A DNA stretch of 64,000 nt. It comes from Peronospora farinosa (taxonomy: Eukaryota > Oomycota > Peronosporomycetes > Peronosporales > Peronosporaceae). Below the pieces are notes generated by a model. The model was not told where the DNA came from, did not search any database, and saw only the letters and a program-made list of their open reading frames with translations. The stretch covers positions 434,001 through 498,000 of the forward strand of contig CANTFK010000983.1 of the NCBI GenBank assembly GCA_947646735.1, given 5' to 3'. Below, in pieces: positions 22,427 to 32,878 of the stretch. Numbering within the stretch: the stretch's first letter is position 1; each line of letters starts with the position of its first letter. The translations under genes and the position numbers were made by a program.

Positions 22427-23034
22427 GATACGTGGCAATAGATCCTAAGCTACAGATAGGCAAGATCATAGGTTTGGTAGTTGATTGGTTAACATTAAAC
22501 AGAGTTCAATTTGCTTCTAAGTACACGTGTCGACTTCTTTATTCCGGGCAGTATCTTTGGCCTCCCGACGCCGAGAATATCGACTACAAGTGCACCCTGG
22601 ATTGTTTTGGCCAGGTGAAGGAATATCTCAACACAACAACTCAACTGCGATCGGACGCAGAAATAACAAGTAAGGGTAAGGCAAGCAAGTGCAGGACGGA
22701 TCAAAGTGGTCAGAAGGTTCTGCTCAAGTGGTCAGAAGATTCAAGCTTTGCCTTATTGGATCATTGGGATCTATTAGTACGATCAACAAACAAGTACTCG
22801 GTCGACCTTGTGAAGATTTCCACAAGATCACCAAAACTCCCTATCCCTAACCCGATTAGGATCAACATCGACTCAAGTCCACCAAGAAGAGAGCAACCCG
22901 CCCTACCGACGGGTTCACAAGGTGAGGAAGGATTTATATACAGAATTGGGGTACCCCCTCCGTTATTCGGTCGTCCGGGCACCAGTAGAGAGTTGGAGTC
23001 GCATCAGCAATTTTGCGAATCCCACTCCACCACA
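22427..23034 (+). mobile_element. Putative 5' LTR of a Gypsy-like element
   Basis: The segment from TGATACGTGG (22427) to CCACCACA (about 23034) is followed directly by TGGTGCGCGTTCCTGGAT, a plausible tRNA primer-binding site. A gag-like frame begins downstream. No second LTR copy is in the window for comparison, so the boundaries are inferred. The left edge of Gypsy-like sequence against Copia is at about 21900, leaving roughly 500 bp of related GATC-rich sequence in front. Confidence 0.4.
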
Positions 23035-23035
23035 A

Positions 23036-23053
23036 TGGTGCGCGTTCCTGGAT
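23036..23053 (+). promoter_or_regulatory. Putative retrotransposon primer-binding site
   Basis: TGGTGCGCGTTCCTGGAT starts with TGG one base after an LTR-like CA end, as expected for a sequence complementary to a tRNA 3' end (CCA). The tRNA identity could not be determined by eye. Confidence 0.4.
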
Positions 23054-25313
23054 CTTCTGGTGACTCGGGATTTCATCGTGAGTCCCTGAGAGAAAACAGA
23101 ACCTGGGATTGAAGCGTCAGCGGCAAAGGGATCACCGCAGACGTGTGAAGAAAAAAGATCCCCGGATCATCAGCGTTTTGGGAGGGGCGCAGATGAAAGA
23201 AAACCAAAGAGGAAGATCAAGAAATTGAGCTGGAAGAAAAACCTCTACCCCCTCCCCAGATCCTTTCGAGGACCCCTGCGGATCGCGTTGCAAAGCGTGA
23301 TCCGCTGGATAAAAATCCTTCGATTATAACCGAGGGAATTTATCCAAAACCACTTCGAATTCGAATTCGAAGAAGAAGAATTCGAAGCCATCTCGAGTGA
23401 AGTTGAAGGCGCCTGAATCGGATCATGATGATGCCGACATGAAGCCGGCGCATGAGAAAGAAAAGACGGAAGGGTGGCAACTGGATCAGCTGGAATGGTG
23501 TTTTCATTGGAAGGCGCTTAAAGATCTGTTGTCAAGCGATCCCATTCGAAAGATTTTGAAACCGAAGTTGATTGGATCGCTACGAGGACCAAATTCAGCC
23601 CTCATTCCGACACCAAATCAGTTGGAAGCGATCCGTCGACTTATGGAGTTGCTCCAAAACGCTGGATTTACCGCTGTAGCTTTTGACGCAGAGGTGCTGT
23701 TGGAATGCGATCATGATCGGGTGATCCAAGCAGGGCGATCTCTTTTTTAGAAGCTAGTTTCGCTTACCAGAGAGCTCGATCCGGTGGATCAGGCGATATA
23801 GCCGATCGTAGATATTCCAAAAGGATATCATACTGGATCTTCGCAATATATGTCAGCGGAATCCGAATGGGAGTCGGATGACTCGATTAATATGCAGCGA
23901 ATGTCACTTAAACCGGCTGGTGCAGCGCATATCCGCGAACGACTGGCACCGATTAAGGCCGGACCACAATCGAAGACGGCATTCATAGCTGAAGACGTGA
24001 ATGTGGCGGGATCAGGTCAACTGCGATCCTACTTCGAAGCTGCTATGAGAAAGTACGAGCAGGATCAAGCTCGCCATATCGCCAGTCGATTCGCGATCCC
24101 CACAAACACCCCAAAAGTTTGCATTTCGGATGTGGATATGGAATCGGTCGGATCGCGCCAATCGCGATCCAGTAATTACGACCCAGATGATTTGGGGCTG
24201 AAGGATATAAGACGATCACAAGTGGAAATTGCAGGCACTGTACCTAATGGTGTACTTGTCACGCAGCGAATTCGAATGTCTGCGATCGCAGATCTCAAAG
24301 AATCCACAGGACGGGACAAGGATGAAGATCGAGCGAGAAGTTGGGTTAACAAGGTCAAGTCGGCGTTCTTACGCGACCAAGCCCCGGATGATGAAAAATG
24401 TCTAGTATTTGGTGATTTACCCACGGGGCCGGCACGAAATTGGTATTGCCAGTTAAGTCGATCCACTCGGAATTCATGGAAGTCGTTGTTGGAAACCTTC
24501 ATTATCCAGTATTGTGGATATGGTATGTCTGTCGGGAGACAATATTATCATGCGAAAAAGCGATCCGATGAAACGCCGTTGGAATATTCGTATCGGCTGA
24601 ATGTAGCCGCGATACGATCAAAAATGTCCATTTGGAAGGATTCGCTTTCAATTCGCCGAGAACATGTGGAGCATTTCATTGGTACACTTGATGATCGCGA
24701 TCTGGCTAATCAGTTGACGTTGCTACGCCTTGGAGACGCCGATGATATGGAGGAAACTCTGCGAACAAATCAATGTATGTGAGAAAGACAGTATCAAAGT
24801 TCAATGGGGTCAAGCAAATTTCGTCAGCGATCGGCGTCGGCTTCCACTCCGGCACCCTCGAAACCAACTCGCGCCGTGAGAGTGATTCGTCTGGAGGGCA
24901 GTAGCAGTGAGTCAGACTCGGATATTAGTGGATCAGACGCAGAAACAGATCGACGTAACCTTTGTGTGGCTACAGTACCGGATCGCTTGAAGAAATTTAG
25001 TGATCAACGTGCGGGATCGGACCATTTGGATCAAGATCGCGGTCCAGATCGCGTGGTGAATCAGAAGGCTTGTACCCATTGTGGGTCGAAGAAACATGAT
25101 GATCGTGGATGCTGGAAAAGACTAACGTGTCAAAAGTGTGGTCGTAAGAGAGATCCTCCAGACAAATGTTTCTACATCTGTGCTGTTTGCGGGGATATCC
25201 ATGAGAGTGGAAAGTGGCGGATGGAAGAATTCTACAACATGATACGCAAGTGGTATGTCCCAACCAAGCATGCTGGAATGCTTCCGTCGAAGGCTGAAGA
25301 AATGTTAAACTAG
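23054..25313 (+). pseudogene. Gypsy-like gag region (three broken frames)
   Basis: Frames at 23397-23750, 23850-24782 and 24804-25313 together look like one gag polyprotein interrupted by stops. The middle frame has the retrotransposon-gag core (ARSWVNKVKSAFLRD, LVFGDLPTGPARNWYCQL, FIIQYCGYG, LEYSYRLNVAA). The third is Ser/Asp rich, then carries clustered cysteines (CTHCGSKKHDDRGCW, CQKCGRKRDPPDKC, CAVCGDIHESG), a zinc-binding module typical of oomycete Gypsy gag. The tetranucleotide GATC is strikingly frequent throughout. A stop at 24781 and another at 25312 separate gag from protease. Confidence 0.75.
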
Positions 25314-25826
25314 GACGCTCGCCAGGTTGGAATCTGGTGCGCGCCGAGCGTTCTAGGCTCTGCATTTATGCATTTGTGGAAAGAAGATCGACAGATCAGG
25401 GCGTTAACACTCAGATCGAACCGAATGATACATGTGAAGATTCAAAAATTCTGCGTTCAATATCAAGCGTCGTAAGAGTTGATGAATATGCCCGATCGCC
25501 TGCGAAAATGGAGCTCGACTTAGCACCAGGTGAATCACGGGGTTATTGGAAATATCATACCCCAGGAAAATAGTTCAAGCAAGCCAAGGCAACGGGCAAG
25601 ATCAACAATGAAAAGGCGATCATGTTATTTGATTCTGGAGCCGAAGTCTCAATCGTCGACACCACCTTTGCTCGTAAGGTAGGATGTGTCATTGACGAGA
25701 GTCAGAAGAAAGAATGTGTTGGGATTGGTGAGAACACATATCTGACGAATGGTCGTACAAGAATCAAGATTACATTGAATGGATCGCTAGTCTATTATTT
25801 CGATTCTTGGGTAGGTGATCAAGTAG
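25314..25826 (+). pseudogene. Gypsy-like protease fragment, truncated
   Basis: The frame from 25622 encodes a retropepsin: MLFDSGAEVSIVD with the catalytic Asp-Ser-Gly, VGIGENTYLTNG, then YYFDSWVGDQV, which in intact elements leads on to RT. Retrotransposon homology stops at about 25826. The open frame continues only because opposite-strand sequence happens to be open. RT, RNase H and integrase are absent. Confidence 0.75.
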
Positions 25827-26760
25827 CGTGGCTAGACTCGTCACTATCGGTCTCAGAGTCTGCTCCAAACATTCCCAAGAACTCGTCTGAGTACGCCGTT
25901 CGAGCCTTCTTTTTCCTTGACGACCGAGAAGCTGCGTGGGAGGTACGAGGTGATGGGGACTTTGAGGATCGAGCGGGAGTCTTGAACTTGGCCTTATTCG
26001 ATAGGTCTATGACCTCTGGGCCGACCTCTGCAGTAGAGGATATGGGGCCGGAGCGACGACTGGAAGCCCGCGACATGGCCATTGCGGCGAACATCGAGTC
26101 GTCACTCCTCGGCCACAGATGACCCCGGGGTATGATTGGCTTTCCGCTTCTTCGGCTTAAGGGGCGACCGAACCTTGTCTGAAGGCGAACGTGACCTTTT
26201 CTTCGTTCTGGGACTTCGGGTCTGGGTCGTAGCTGGAATCGATTGTGCCGCCGTTCCTCGAGCAACCGTTAGCTGCTTCTGCAGCTGGTCATTTTCCCGG
26301 AGGAGGGTCTTCACGCGACTCTTGTAGTTGGCGACCTCCTTCTGGAGTACCAACACTTGTTTTGACAGTGCTTGAGGACTGCGAAGTGCGTTTAACTTGG
26401 ACTCCAGCGACCTAATCTCGGCCGAAGAACTTTTGACAGCCTCGTTGTACTGGTCCTTCCAGTACTTGATCTGGAATCGAGACTCTTCCACTTCCTGAGA
26501 ATTGTCCACCCATTGGGCGAGTGCATCCCAGTACTCGGCGATGGCCAACTGGTCCACTTCATGCTCGTGGACCAGATTACGGACCCAATACTGTATCCGG
26601 GGCGCATTGGTCACCTCGAATTCCATGAGGTCGTCTACGCGACGCTGTAATTCCGCGGTCTGGCGATGTTCCATCTGGTAGGCCCGTTGGAGGACCCTGT
26701 GTTCCTCAGCGAGGGTCTCCATGGACTGGGCCCGTTCCACCGCGACACGTACAACTTCCC
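25827..26760 (-). pseudogene. Coiled-coil ORF remnant, probable transposon gag-like, opposite strand
   Basis: The minus frame 26740-26102 encodes about 210 residues with long heptad-like helices (EEHRVLQRAYQMEHRQTAEL, LQKEVANYKSRVKTLLREND), then a basic Ser/Arg tail (RSPRTKKRSRSPSDKVRSP). It has no in-frame ATG at its head (GTG at 26738), and the frame is open about 30 codons further upstream. Downstream, another frame (26265-25819) continues with an acidic Asp/Ser segment, suggesting a frameshift. I cannot name the family. Neighbouring LTR-like sequence and the tail-to-tail abutment with the Gypsy fragment make a retrotransposon gag likely. A relic of a host coiled-coil gene is the alternative. 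Confidence 0.45.
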
Positions 26761-27041
26761 AAGCTTGAGAGACCTCCAGATAATTGGGGGCTCCCCAATA
26801 AGGTCCACGGTCGGGGCGACCTCGTCAGGGTCAGGTCCAGGAAGCTCGGGAAGAGGCCAACGGTCAGGTGTTTGGAACCCGGTGGAAAGATTACGAGAAG
26901 TCACTAACGGATACAAGACTTGTGAGTTGATAAACGCAACCACCCAAACGACGTATGATCACTTACTGCTTATTCGAAGAGATTGGACAAGGGTGCACGT
27001 GGTCTTACCGCAGTTCGGAAGACCAGCGCGCAGGGGACAGC

Positions 27042-27568
27042 TGTGGTAAAGTTCTAGGGGAAATTAGAGTTTAAGGGGAATGGGAACAGAGAGCAAGAAA
27101 ATTTCTGGTCACTCCTCCGAGGGAGTGACCACGACCCGGCCTCGCAGATCTACAACCTCACACCAGCCCCCGCCTCATTATGAATATAAGGACCCAGACG
27201 TGCAGAGCCAGCACAGGCCCCAGGAAACAGTTTCCAGGGTACCAGGGTACCGGGGCACCGGAGTACCGGCACCGGGGTACCGGGGCCCAATGTCCGAGGG
27301 TGCAGAATCGGTACACGGAATATCGAAGATTACAGAAAGTACAAGTACCAAGGAGCCAATTCTTCCTCCAAGAGTCGACACGTGGCACTACCCAGATCAA
27401 AGGGTTAGGGTTAGGCAAGAAAAGCATACATAGTATAAGGTAAATAAACACACTCGAATTTGCATTACACGTGGCAGCTCCAAGCGCCCCTTCCAAGCTT
27501 CTTCGTCGCTTCACCTCTTCCGGACGGGATACCCTTTGGCCCCCCGACGTCAACGCAAGAGTTTAACA
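27042..27568. mobile_element. LTR-like segment, orientation uncertain
   Basis: Begins TGTGG and ends TTTAACA on the plus strand (TG...CA ends in either orientation). It contains a TATAAGGAC box near 27184 on the plus strand and GC-rich internal repeats. A purine-rich run (AGGGGACAGC) just before 27042 could be a polypurine tract of a plus-strand element. The flanking coiled-coil ORF points the other way. No second LTR copy is in the window. Confidence 0.35.
27236..27291. repeat. Short GC-rich tandem repeat
   Basis: Degenerate units of about 8-12 bp built on GGTACCGGGG/CACCGGAGTACC recur five or six times within 56 bp inside the LTR-like segment. It is palindromic at the GGTACC cores. Confidence 0.7.
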
Positions 27569-27759
27569 TATGCTGACACTTAAAGGACTCAACGTACGAA
27601 AAGCACAAGGTAACAAGTCTTAGAAAGACTTGCGATCGTTAACTCAAAATGAGAACGGATTTTATTATGCATTAAGATTTTATAAATAATCCAACTTTAA
27701 GTACCTTACACTAGGTTGATTACTATTACAGTAATTATAGGATGCCATCGTCTATTATT

Positions 27760-28234
27760 TGGATATGGAATCATCCAATCATCAGTGTATGTTGTACTGT
27801 ATCACTTATGGAACTGATACCGATAGTATAAGGTATTACCGATATTATATAATATCATCATCTATAATACCTCTTTTTTTAAAAGGATTAGTATTTTGAA
27901 TACATTATATGCAATATAGAAAGCTTCAGCCGTGATGTACGTTCTGTATGATGTTTCAACTGTTCGATAGCGGTGTTACCAGCTGTACAGAAGAAGTCGG
28001 TGGCGCTGTGATAAAAAAATTCTGACATTGTGTGTTGTAAATAATTGCTACTATGATGTACTAGCTGTTCTTGTTCTCGATCACTCTTGTCTACCCAATC
28101 AGCCATCTACGCTCTGGCCACTCAATCGCCCATCCAAGGATCACGTTCAAACTATCGCTGAACCAATCGCCCTACACCTTGCTAAGTCGTCAGCCATTAC
28201 TTCAACTGTTACGCATGAATGCCTATTTCTAACA
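27760..28234 (-). repeat. Copia 3' LTR
   Basis: 475 bp starting TGTTAGAAATAGG at 28234 and ending in CCATATCCA at 27760 (minus strand). It aligns with the 5' LTR start (32741-32878), with mid-LTR sequence inside the inverted block, and with the solo fragment at 9773-9988. The purine run GAGGAGGAG immediately before it fits a polypurine tract. Confidence 0.8.
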
Positions 28235-28260
28235 CTCCTCCTCGGATACGGCTTGCGGCT

Positions 28261-28995
28261 TCAAGCGAGGCGCACCATGGAGTTCAACGATGCCAGATTG
28301 GGCGGGTAAAGTGCCTTCGTAAGCAGATCCGCGAGCATTAGCTCCGATCTTACATACTGCGCGAGGGCAATACCGCGCCTAGCATAGTCGCAAACAAACT
28401 TGACTAGAAATTCAATATTTTTTGCCTTCAGTGACGACGCTTCGCCTTCAAGTTGTCGGATTGCCGCCTTTATATTGTAGTGCATCAGCATTGGCAGCTC
28501 TGGTGCCATGCCAATCTCGGTCAGCATCTCGCGCTCGTCCAGTAGCTCGCGAGCGACCTCCGACGCCGCGACGAACTCAGCTTCCATTGTCGAGAATGAG
28601 ACGCCGCCTAGTTTGTTAGCACTCCATGTCACCGCTATGCCGTTGAGAAGGATGATTCCGCCGTTCAGAAACTTTCGGTCGCTCTTGACCGCGGCAAAGT
28701 CGGAGTCGCTATAAAACTCGAGCGTGGTCGACGCGCGCTCACCGTTTCTCGGCTTCGTGTTTATCTTCATTTTCTTCGTTCCCTTTAGGTAGCGAGCCAC
28801 CTGCTTTTTGCGATTCCAATAGTGGAGCCGTGGTTGATGCGTTTGTCGCGTCGTCTTGTGAACGGCAAAAGCAATGTCTGGTCGTGTGCACCTTGCGACA
28901 CAAAGCAGAGACCCGACAAATGATTGGGAGTACTTAATCGTTGGAATCCCATTCGTGCTCGTGACCTCAAGCAGCCCACTGCCGACTGGTTGCAC
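28261..28995 (-). pseudogene. Copia RNase H fragment
   Basis: 244-codon frame with the Copia pattern of RT thumb followed by RNase H: YSQSFVGSLLCVARCTRPDIAF, YLKGTKKMKINT, then YSDSDFAAVKSDRKF, EAEFVAASEVARELL and ADLLTKAL. The catalytic Asp of the usual DADWA is kept as DSDFA. It is the best preserved part of this element but is separated from RT by frameshifts. Confidence 0.88.
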
Positions 28996-29137
28996 TTCAT
29001 AACAGTCGGCGTCTATCGGCGCGAGCGTTTAGTTAGCGTCCGTAAGCCCATGTTCACGCAGCAAGTTGCTGATAGCCTCCTCCTGGTCCAGATCGTAGCC
29101 ACCGTCGCCGTCGAGCGCCACTATCATGCCGAGAGGC

Positions 29138-29755
29138 TTACTCACATGGCGGAAGTCCATGATAGACAGTCTTGAAAGGATGGCGAACAAACAATAGACC
29201 GCAGTTGCGTCGGTGCCAGCGGCTTTTTAGTCGTCGACATATACTCCCACCACGAGGTGTTCTTTCCGTCATGTTTCCAATAGAGGCACACATTTGCCTC
29301 ACACTGTGTAAACCCGCGTTGCACAGCTTCGCATGCAGAATCTGGCTCCAAAGTCGGCCTGATTGATTGAGGCCATACAAACTCTTGCGAAGCTCGAGTA
29401 CTAGCTCCTTCTTGCTTGCTGCACCAAGCATCTTTATTGTCTACTCCTCGTCCGCATTTACATACGCATTCGGTATATTACCGTGCTTACCGGATACACC
29501 CCATGTCGCCACCAGAGCCAGAAACACCTTTACGGTAGAAATGTCCATGACTGCCGCGAAGGTAAGCTGGTAGTCGAATCCAAAGACCTGCTCGTCCTCG
29601 CACGCAACATGTCGAGCCTTAAGTCGCTCGAGGTCGCCGTGCGCATCGGTCTTCGTCTTGAATACCCACTTGGCGTGTATTGCGCTGCTGCTGGGCGGCC
29701 TCTTGATCAAGAGCCACACTCCGTTGTCTTCGAATGCTTCAAGATCTATACGCAT
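29138..29755 (-). pseudogene. Copia reverse transcriptase fragment, frameshifted
   Basis: Two overlapping frames. 29755-29441 carries the RVT_2 start (WLLIKRPPSSSAIHAKWVFKTK, YQLTFAAVMDISTVKVFLAL, YVNADEE). 29431-29138 carries ELRKSLYGLNQSGRLW. The catalytic Val-Tyr-Val-Asp-Asp is encoded at 29244-29230 but in another frame, so at least two frameshifts are needed to read through. Confidence 0.85.
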
Positions 29756-30225
29756 GGTTTCTCCCAGCCTTCGCGTTTACTGCTGCGTATCGCTTTTCCA
29801 TAATTTTTGGGGTCACGCTCCTAAACATAGGCCACTACACTTTCGCCACGTGCTGTATCCTCCTGAACCCCGGATGCTTGCGCGTGCTTCGTCGCACTGC
29901 GCGTTCTGTGTGTGGCACGCGTCCCCGCGTGCCACATGCCTTCGATTTTTTTTCTGCTTCGAATCGTCAAAGCCGGAACTGCGTCTGATGACGTCATGCT
30001 CGCCGTCGCTGGCACAGCTGCTTAGTCCTCGCATTCGAGCACGCTATGCAACTGGCTGTTCTGCGCATCGCTGAGCGTCTCAATATCCTTCACGTGCAAG
30101 TCAGGTGCGTGCTTTGTCAGCATCTCTAATGGTGACGCGCTCTTTGCATTTGAGCTCGTCTGGCTGCGGTTGCAAAGTAGGCTGCATACTCAACTGCATC
30201 ACCCCAGAAAGATACAAGCAGTCAA

Positions 30226-30780
30226 TTAGGGAAGATCATCGACCACGCCATGCTTAACACCGCTCGATGCATACGCTCGGCGAAGCGCGCAACCAGGCGT
30301 CGAACGCTCGGCTTTGTCGTTTGACGCCTGGATGCGCGCTTCGCTGACCTGTCGTGTGACGCCATTCGACTTGCATAAGAGGTCGACGCTCGCGTATTCG
30401 CCACAGCCGTACGTCCGTAGCACGTGGATGCGGCAGTCAAACTGACGTCCGAAGAACGCCAAAAAGTGTTCGAACTTTTTTGCGGCTTTATAGTTTGTTG
30501 GAACGAAGAAAACGCGGCAGTAGTTGGACTTATGGTCCACAAAATTAACGAGGTACCGGTTCCCAAGCCGGTCCTTTGGTGTCATCGAGCCTTTAAGGCC
30601 GAAACAGATGACGCCGCCAATGCGTTCAATCGGCGAGTTGGCGTCCATGTTCTTGCGCGACTGTGTGTTCTTCGTTTGTTTTCCTTGGGCACCCAGAATG
30701 CACGTCGGCCTAGCACGATCCGTGAGTACGAGGCCAGCCTCTGCATCCCTTTCCATGCGCTCGACCGTGTCGTAAGCCAA
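30226..30780 (-). pseudogene. Copia integrase fragment, right arm
   Basis: Mirror of 20865-21419, with 184 codons and only a handful of substitutions (for example Asp to Gly after YGC, and Asn to Ile and Thr to Pro near the C-terminus). It contains RYLVNFVDHKSNYCRVFF. It is non-functional because adjoining protease and RT are broken. Confidence 0.75.
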
Positions 30781-32027
30781 ATGACCTAAACGCTGGAAAA
30801 ATGGTAGAGCGAGCCGCTTTGCGCATCCGTGGCCAAATGTTCTGTCGACTTTTAAGTTAAGATCGCCGCCACAACACGTCGCTTGGCGTCCGCGGGACGC
30901 GTAATGGTTCCACTGTCTCTACATATATAGCACATTATTATCAATCTTAATGTCAAACACGACTTCGCCATTGCTGCGTCTTGCCAGTGCACGCGTCGCG
31001 CCGTCGTAGACAAGACCGAACCCCTTGCGCTCGAGCTTAATGTACGACATTATATTTTGCGATAGCTCAGTCGCGAGGTAAACCTCAGTCAGTCACATCA
31101 TGCTCATGCCCCTTCGCTATCACAGTCAGCCTACGAAACCGACGCGTAAGAACTTGATTACCTCGCCGTCTGCCAGGTGGAACTCGTGCTTACAGTCTCG
31201 CACATCCTGTAGGAGAGACGCGTTGTTGACTAGGTGCGGCTAGACTCACTGTCAAGAATCCAGTCGTCGCCTTTTTTCTTCGCTGTTTTCGTTAATCGCC
31301 AGTACTTGGCACGACGCGAACCCTTTTGCTGGCGCCTTCGCCTATTGCGAGCATAATGTTGCCGCCGCTAAGGCCGCGACGGACGCCGTTCGTGTCGCCA
31401 GTCTTCTTGCTGCTATAGTAGGCTTTGACGTATCCTGTCTTTCCACATCAATAACAGGTGTGCGTCTACTTGCGCGACGTAAAATCATCCACGTACGCGA
31501 TGACCTCCTTTCCAAAAGAGCGTCCAGGTCGGGCTTCCATCTCGATTGCTTGCGCGAAATGTGCGAGCTCTTCGGTGTGCACTAGATAGTGGACACAATG
31601 CGTCTCGTACTTCGCCATCAGTATCGCAGATAGCTCGGTCAATACATACCTCACGATGTTATCGAGTACCTGCTACTCAGCGCCACCAGTCGCATCTCTG
31701 ACTGTAACAAGGAAGAGGTAGTGCTCCGGCCAGGACCGCTTGCCATCCTTCTTCATCATGAAAAATTTCATCGCTTGAGCTGCAGTGATAGTCGTCTTGA
31801 ATGTGTCAAGCATACGCTGCATTAAATACTGCAGAGTCGGTAGCACGGCCCACCATGTGTCGGCCTGCTTGCTAAAATAGCGTTCCGCTGTACCGGACAA
31901 ATACTGGCGAAGGACATTAGTCTTGACATTTTTGGTCCACAGAAATCTACACGGCTCTTGTGCCATGTCTCCTTGTCCCCAAAAGGTTTTACCCCAGTCG
32001 AAATATCGGACCCAAGTCCGACGTACA
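30781..32027 (-). pseudogene. Copia gag and protease remnant, right arm
   Basis: Mirror of 19621-20864 with the same frameshifts, the same stop inside the zinc knuckle and the same Glu in the protease active-site triplet. Gag frames are at 32027-31673 and 31654-31466. The shared defects show that decay preceded duplication, or that the arms have been homogenised since. Confidence 0.75.
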
Positions 32028-32740
32028 CTGAGTGGATAGAGATGATGAAGAACAAGAACAGCTAGTCCTTTATAGTAGAAAGAATAACAAAAAAGCAATG
32101 TCAGAATCCTTTTATCACACCGCCATCAACTCCCTCCCTACAACTAGTAACAACGCTATCGAACAGATAATGAGCCCAACGAGAGGCAACCGATGATACC
32201 AATACGGCACAGGCACCGTCGACAACCAGTCACGAAAGGGTGGCGTCGGAGCCTGCCGTGGTCATCCCTCCGCACGCTCACGCAAGAAGCGCGTAGACCG
32301 ACGCGACGCAGAAGGTTCTCGAGATGCTAAGTGGGATGGACGAACGCATGAAAAAAGATAGAGCTGTCCCAGGCCAGGATGGACCAAGACGAACGTATGC
32401 GTTGCGCTGGCGAAAGCGAGATGTTCAGCTCGATGCTTGGCGCAGACCTCGCGGGTAAGCTGCATCGTGACGCGCTAGGATGGTCAGACTTGCGAATCCA
32501 CCAAGTTCCCCGTCCGAGTATGGATCATATCGATGGCTCCAGGCCAAGGTAACAGCAACGTGCGCCGCAGCGCGCACAGCAACTTCCACCACCGCCTCCT
32601 CCATTGCCACTGTACCAGCCTATGCCACAGCATCAAGCGCCGCCAGCTGCGCCGATGCAAGCTCCTTCACCAATCCAGTATCCTATGCCCGACGCAAGGT
32701 AGCATAAGCTTGCGATCCGGAAGTTCTACGGGACCGAAGT
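32028..32740 (+). other. Inverted block inside Copia LTR/gag, right arm
   Basis: Mirror of the left-arm inversion (18908-19620), with the same breakpoints to within a base or two. The short frames here show one Tyr/Cys difference between arms. Confidence 0.75.
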
Positions 32741-32878
32741 ATTAGCCATTCACGCTCTTGGCCACTCAATCGCCTATCCATCGATCACGTTCGAACTATC
32801 ACTGAACTAATCGCCTTACACCTTGCTAAGTCGTCAGTCATTACTTTAATCGTTACGCATGAGTGCCCATTTCTTACA

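Larger units (their letters stand above)
27760..32878 (-). mobile_element. Ty1/Copia retrotransposon, right-arm copy with both LTRs, inactive
   Basis: Runs on the minus strand from a 5' LTR start (TGTAAGAAATGG at 32878) to a 3' LTR end at 27760, about 5.1 kb. In order: partial 5' LTR, inverted block (32740-32028), gag, protease, integrase, RT, RNase H, polypurine tract (GAGGAGGAG next to 28234) and 3' LTR. Every coding region has stops or frameshifts. It shares the left copy's defects and lacks about 150 bp after integrase. No matching short target duplications were found at its two ends (GTTGG outside one, AATAA outside the other), so ends have been rearranged. Confidence 0.85.

Noticed and set aside
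25622..26122. 166-codon frame as one protein
   Set aside because: Only the first 68 or so codons match a retropepsin; the rest is antisense to another ORF, so it is a chance chimera.
27398..27420. GGGTTAGGGTTAGG, a telomere-like word inside the LTR-like segment
   Set aside because: Only two repeat units, in retroelement sequence and far from any end; the oomycete telomere repeat usually has an extra T. No internal telomere is claimed.
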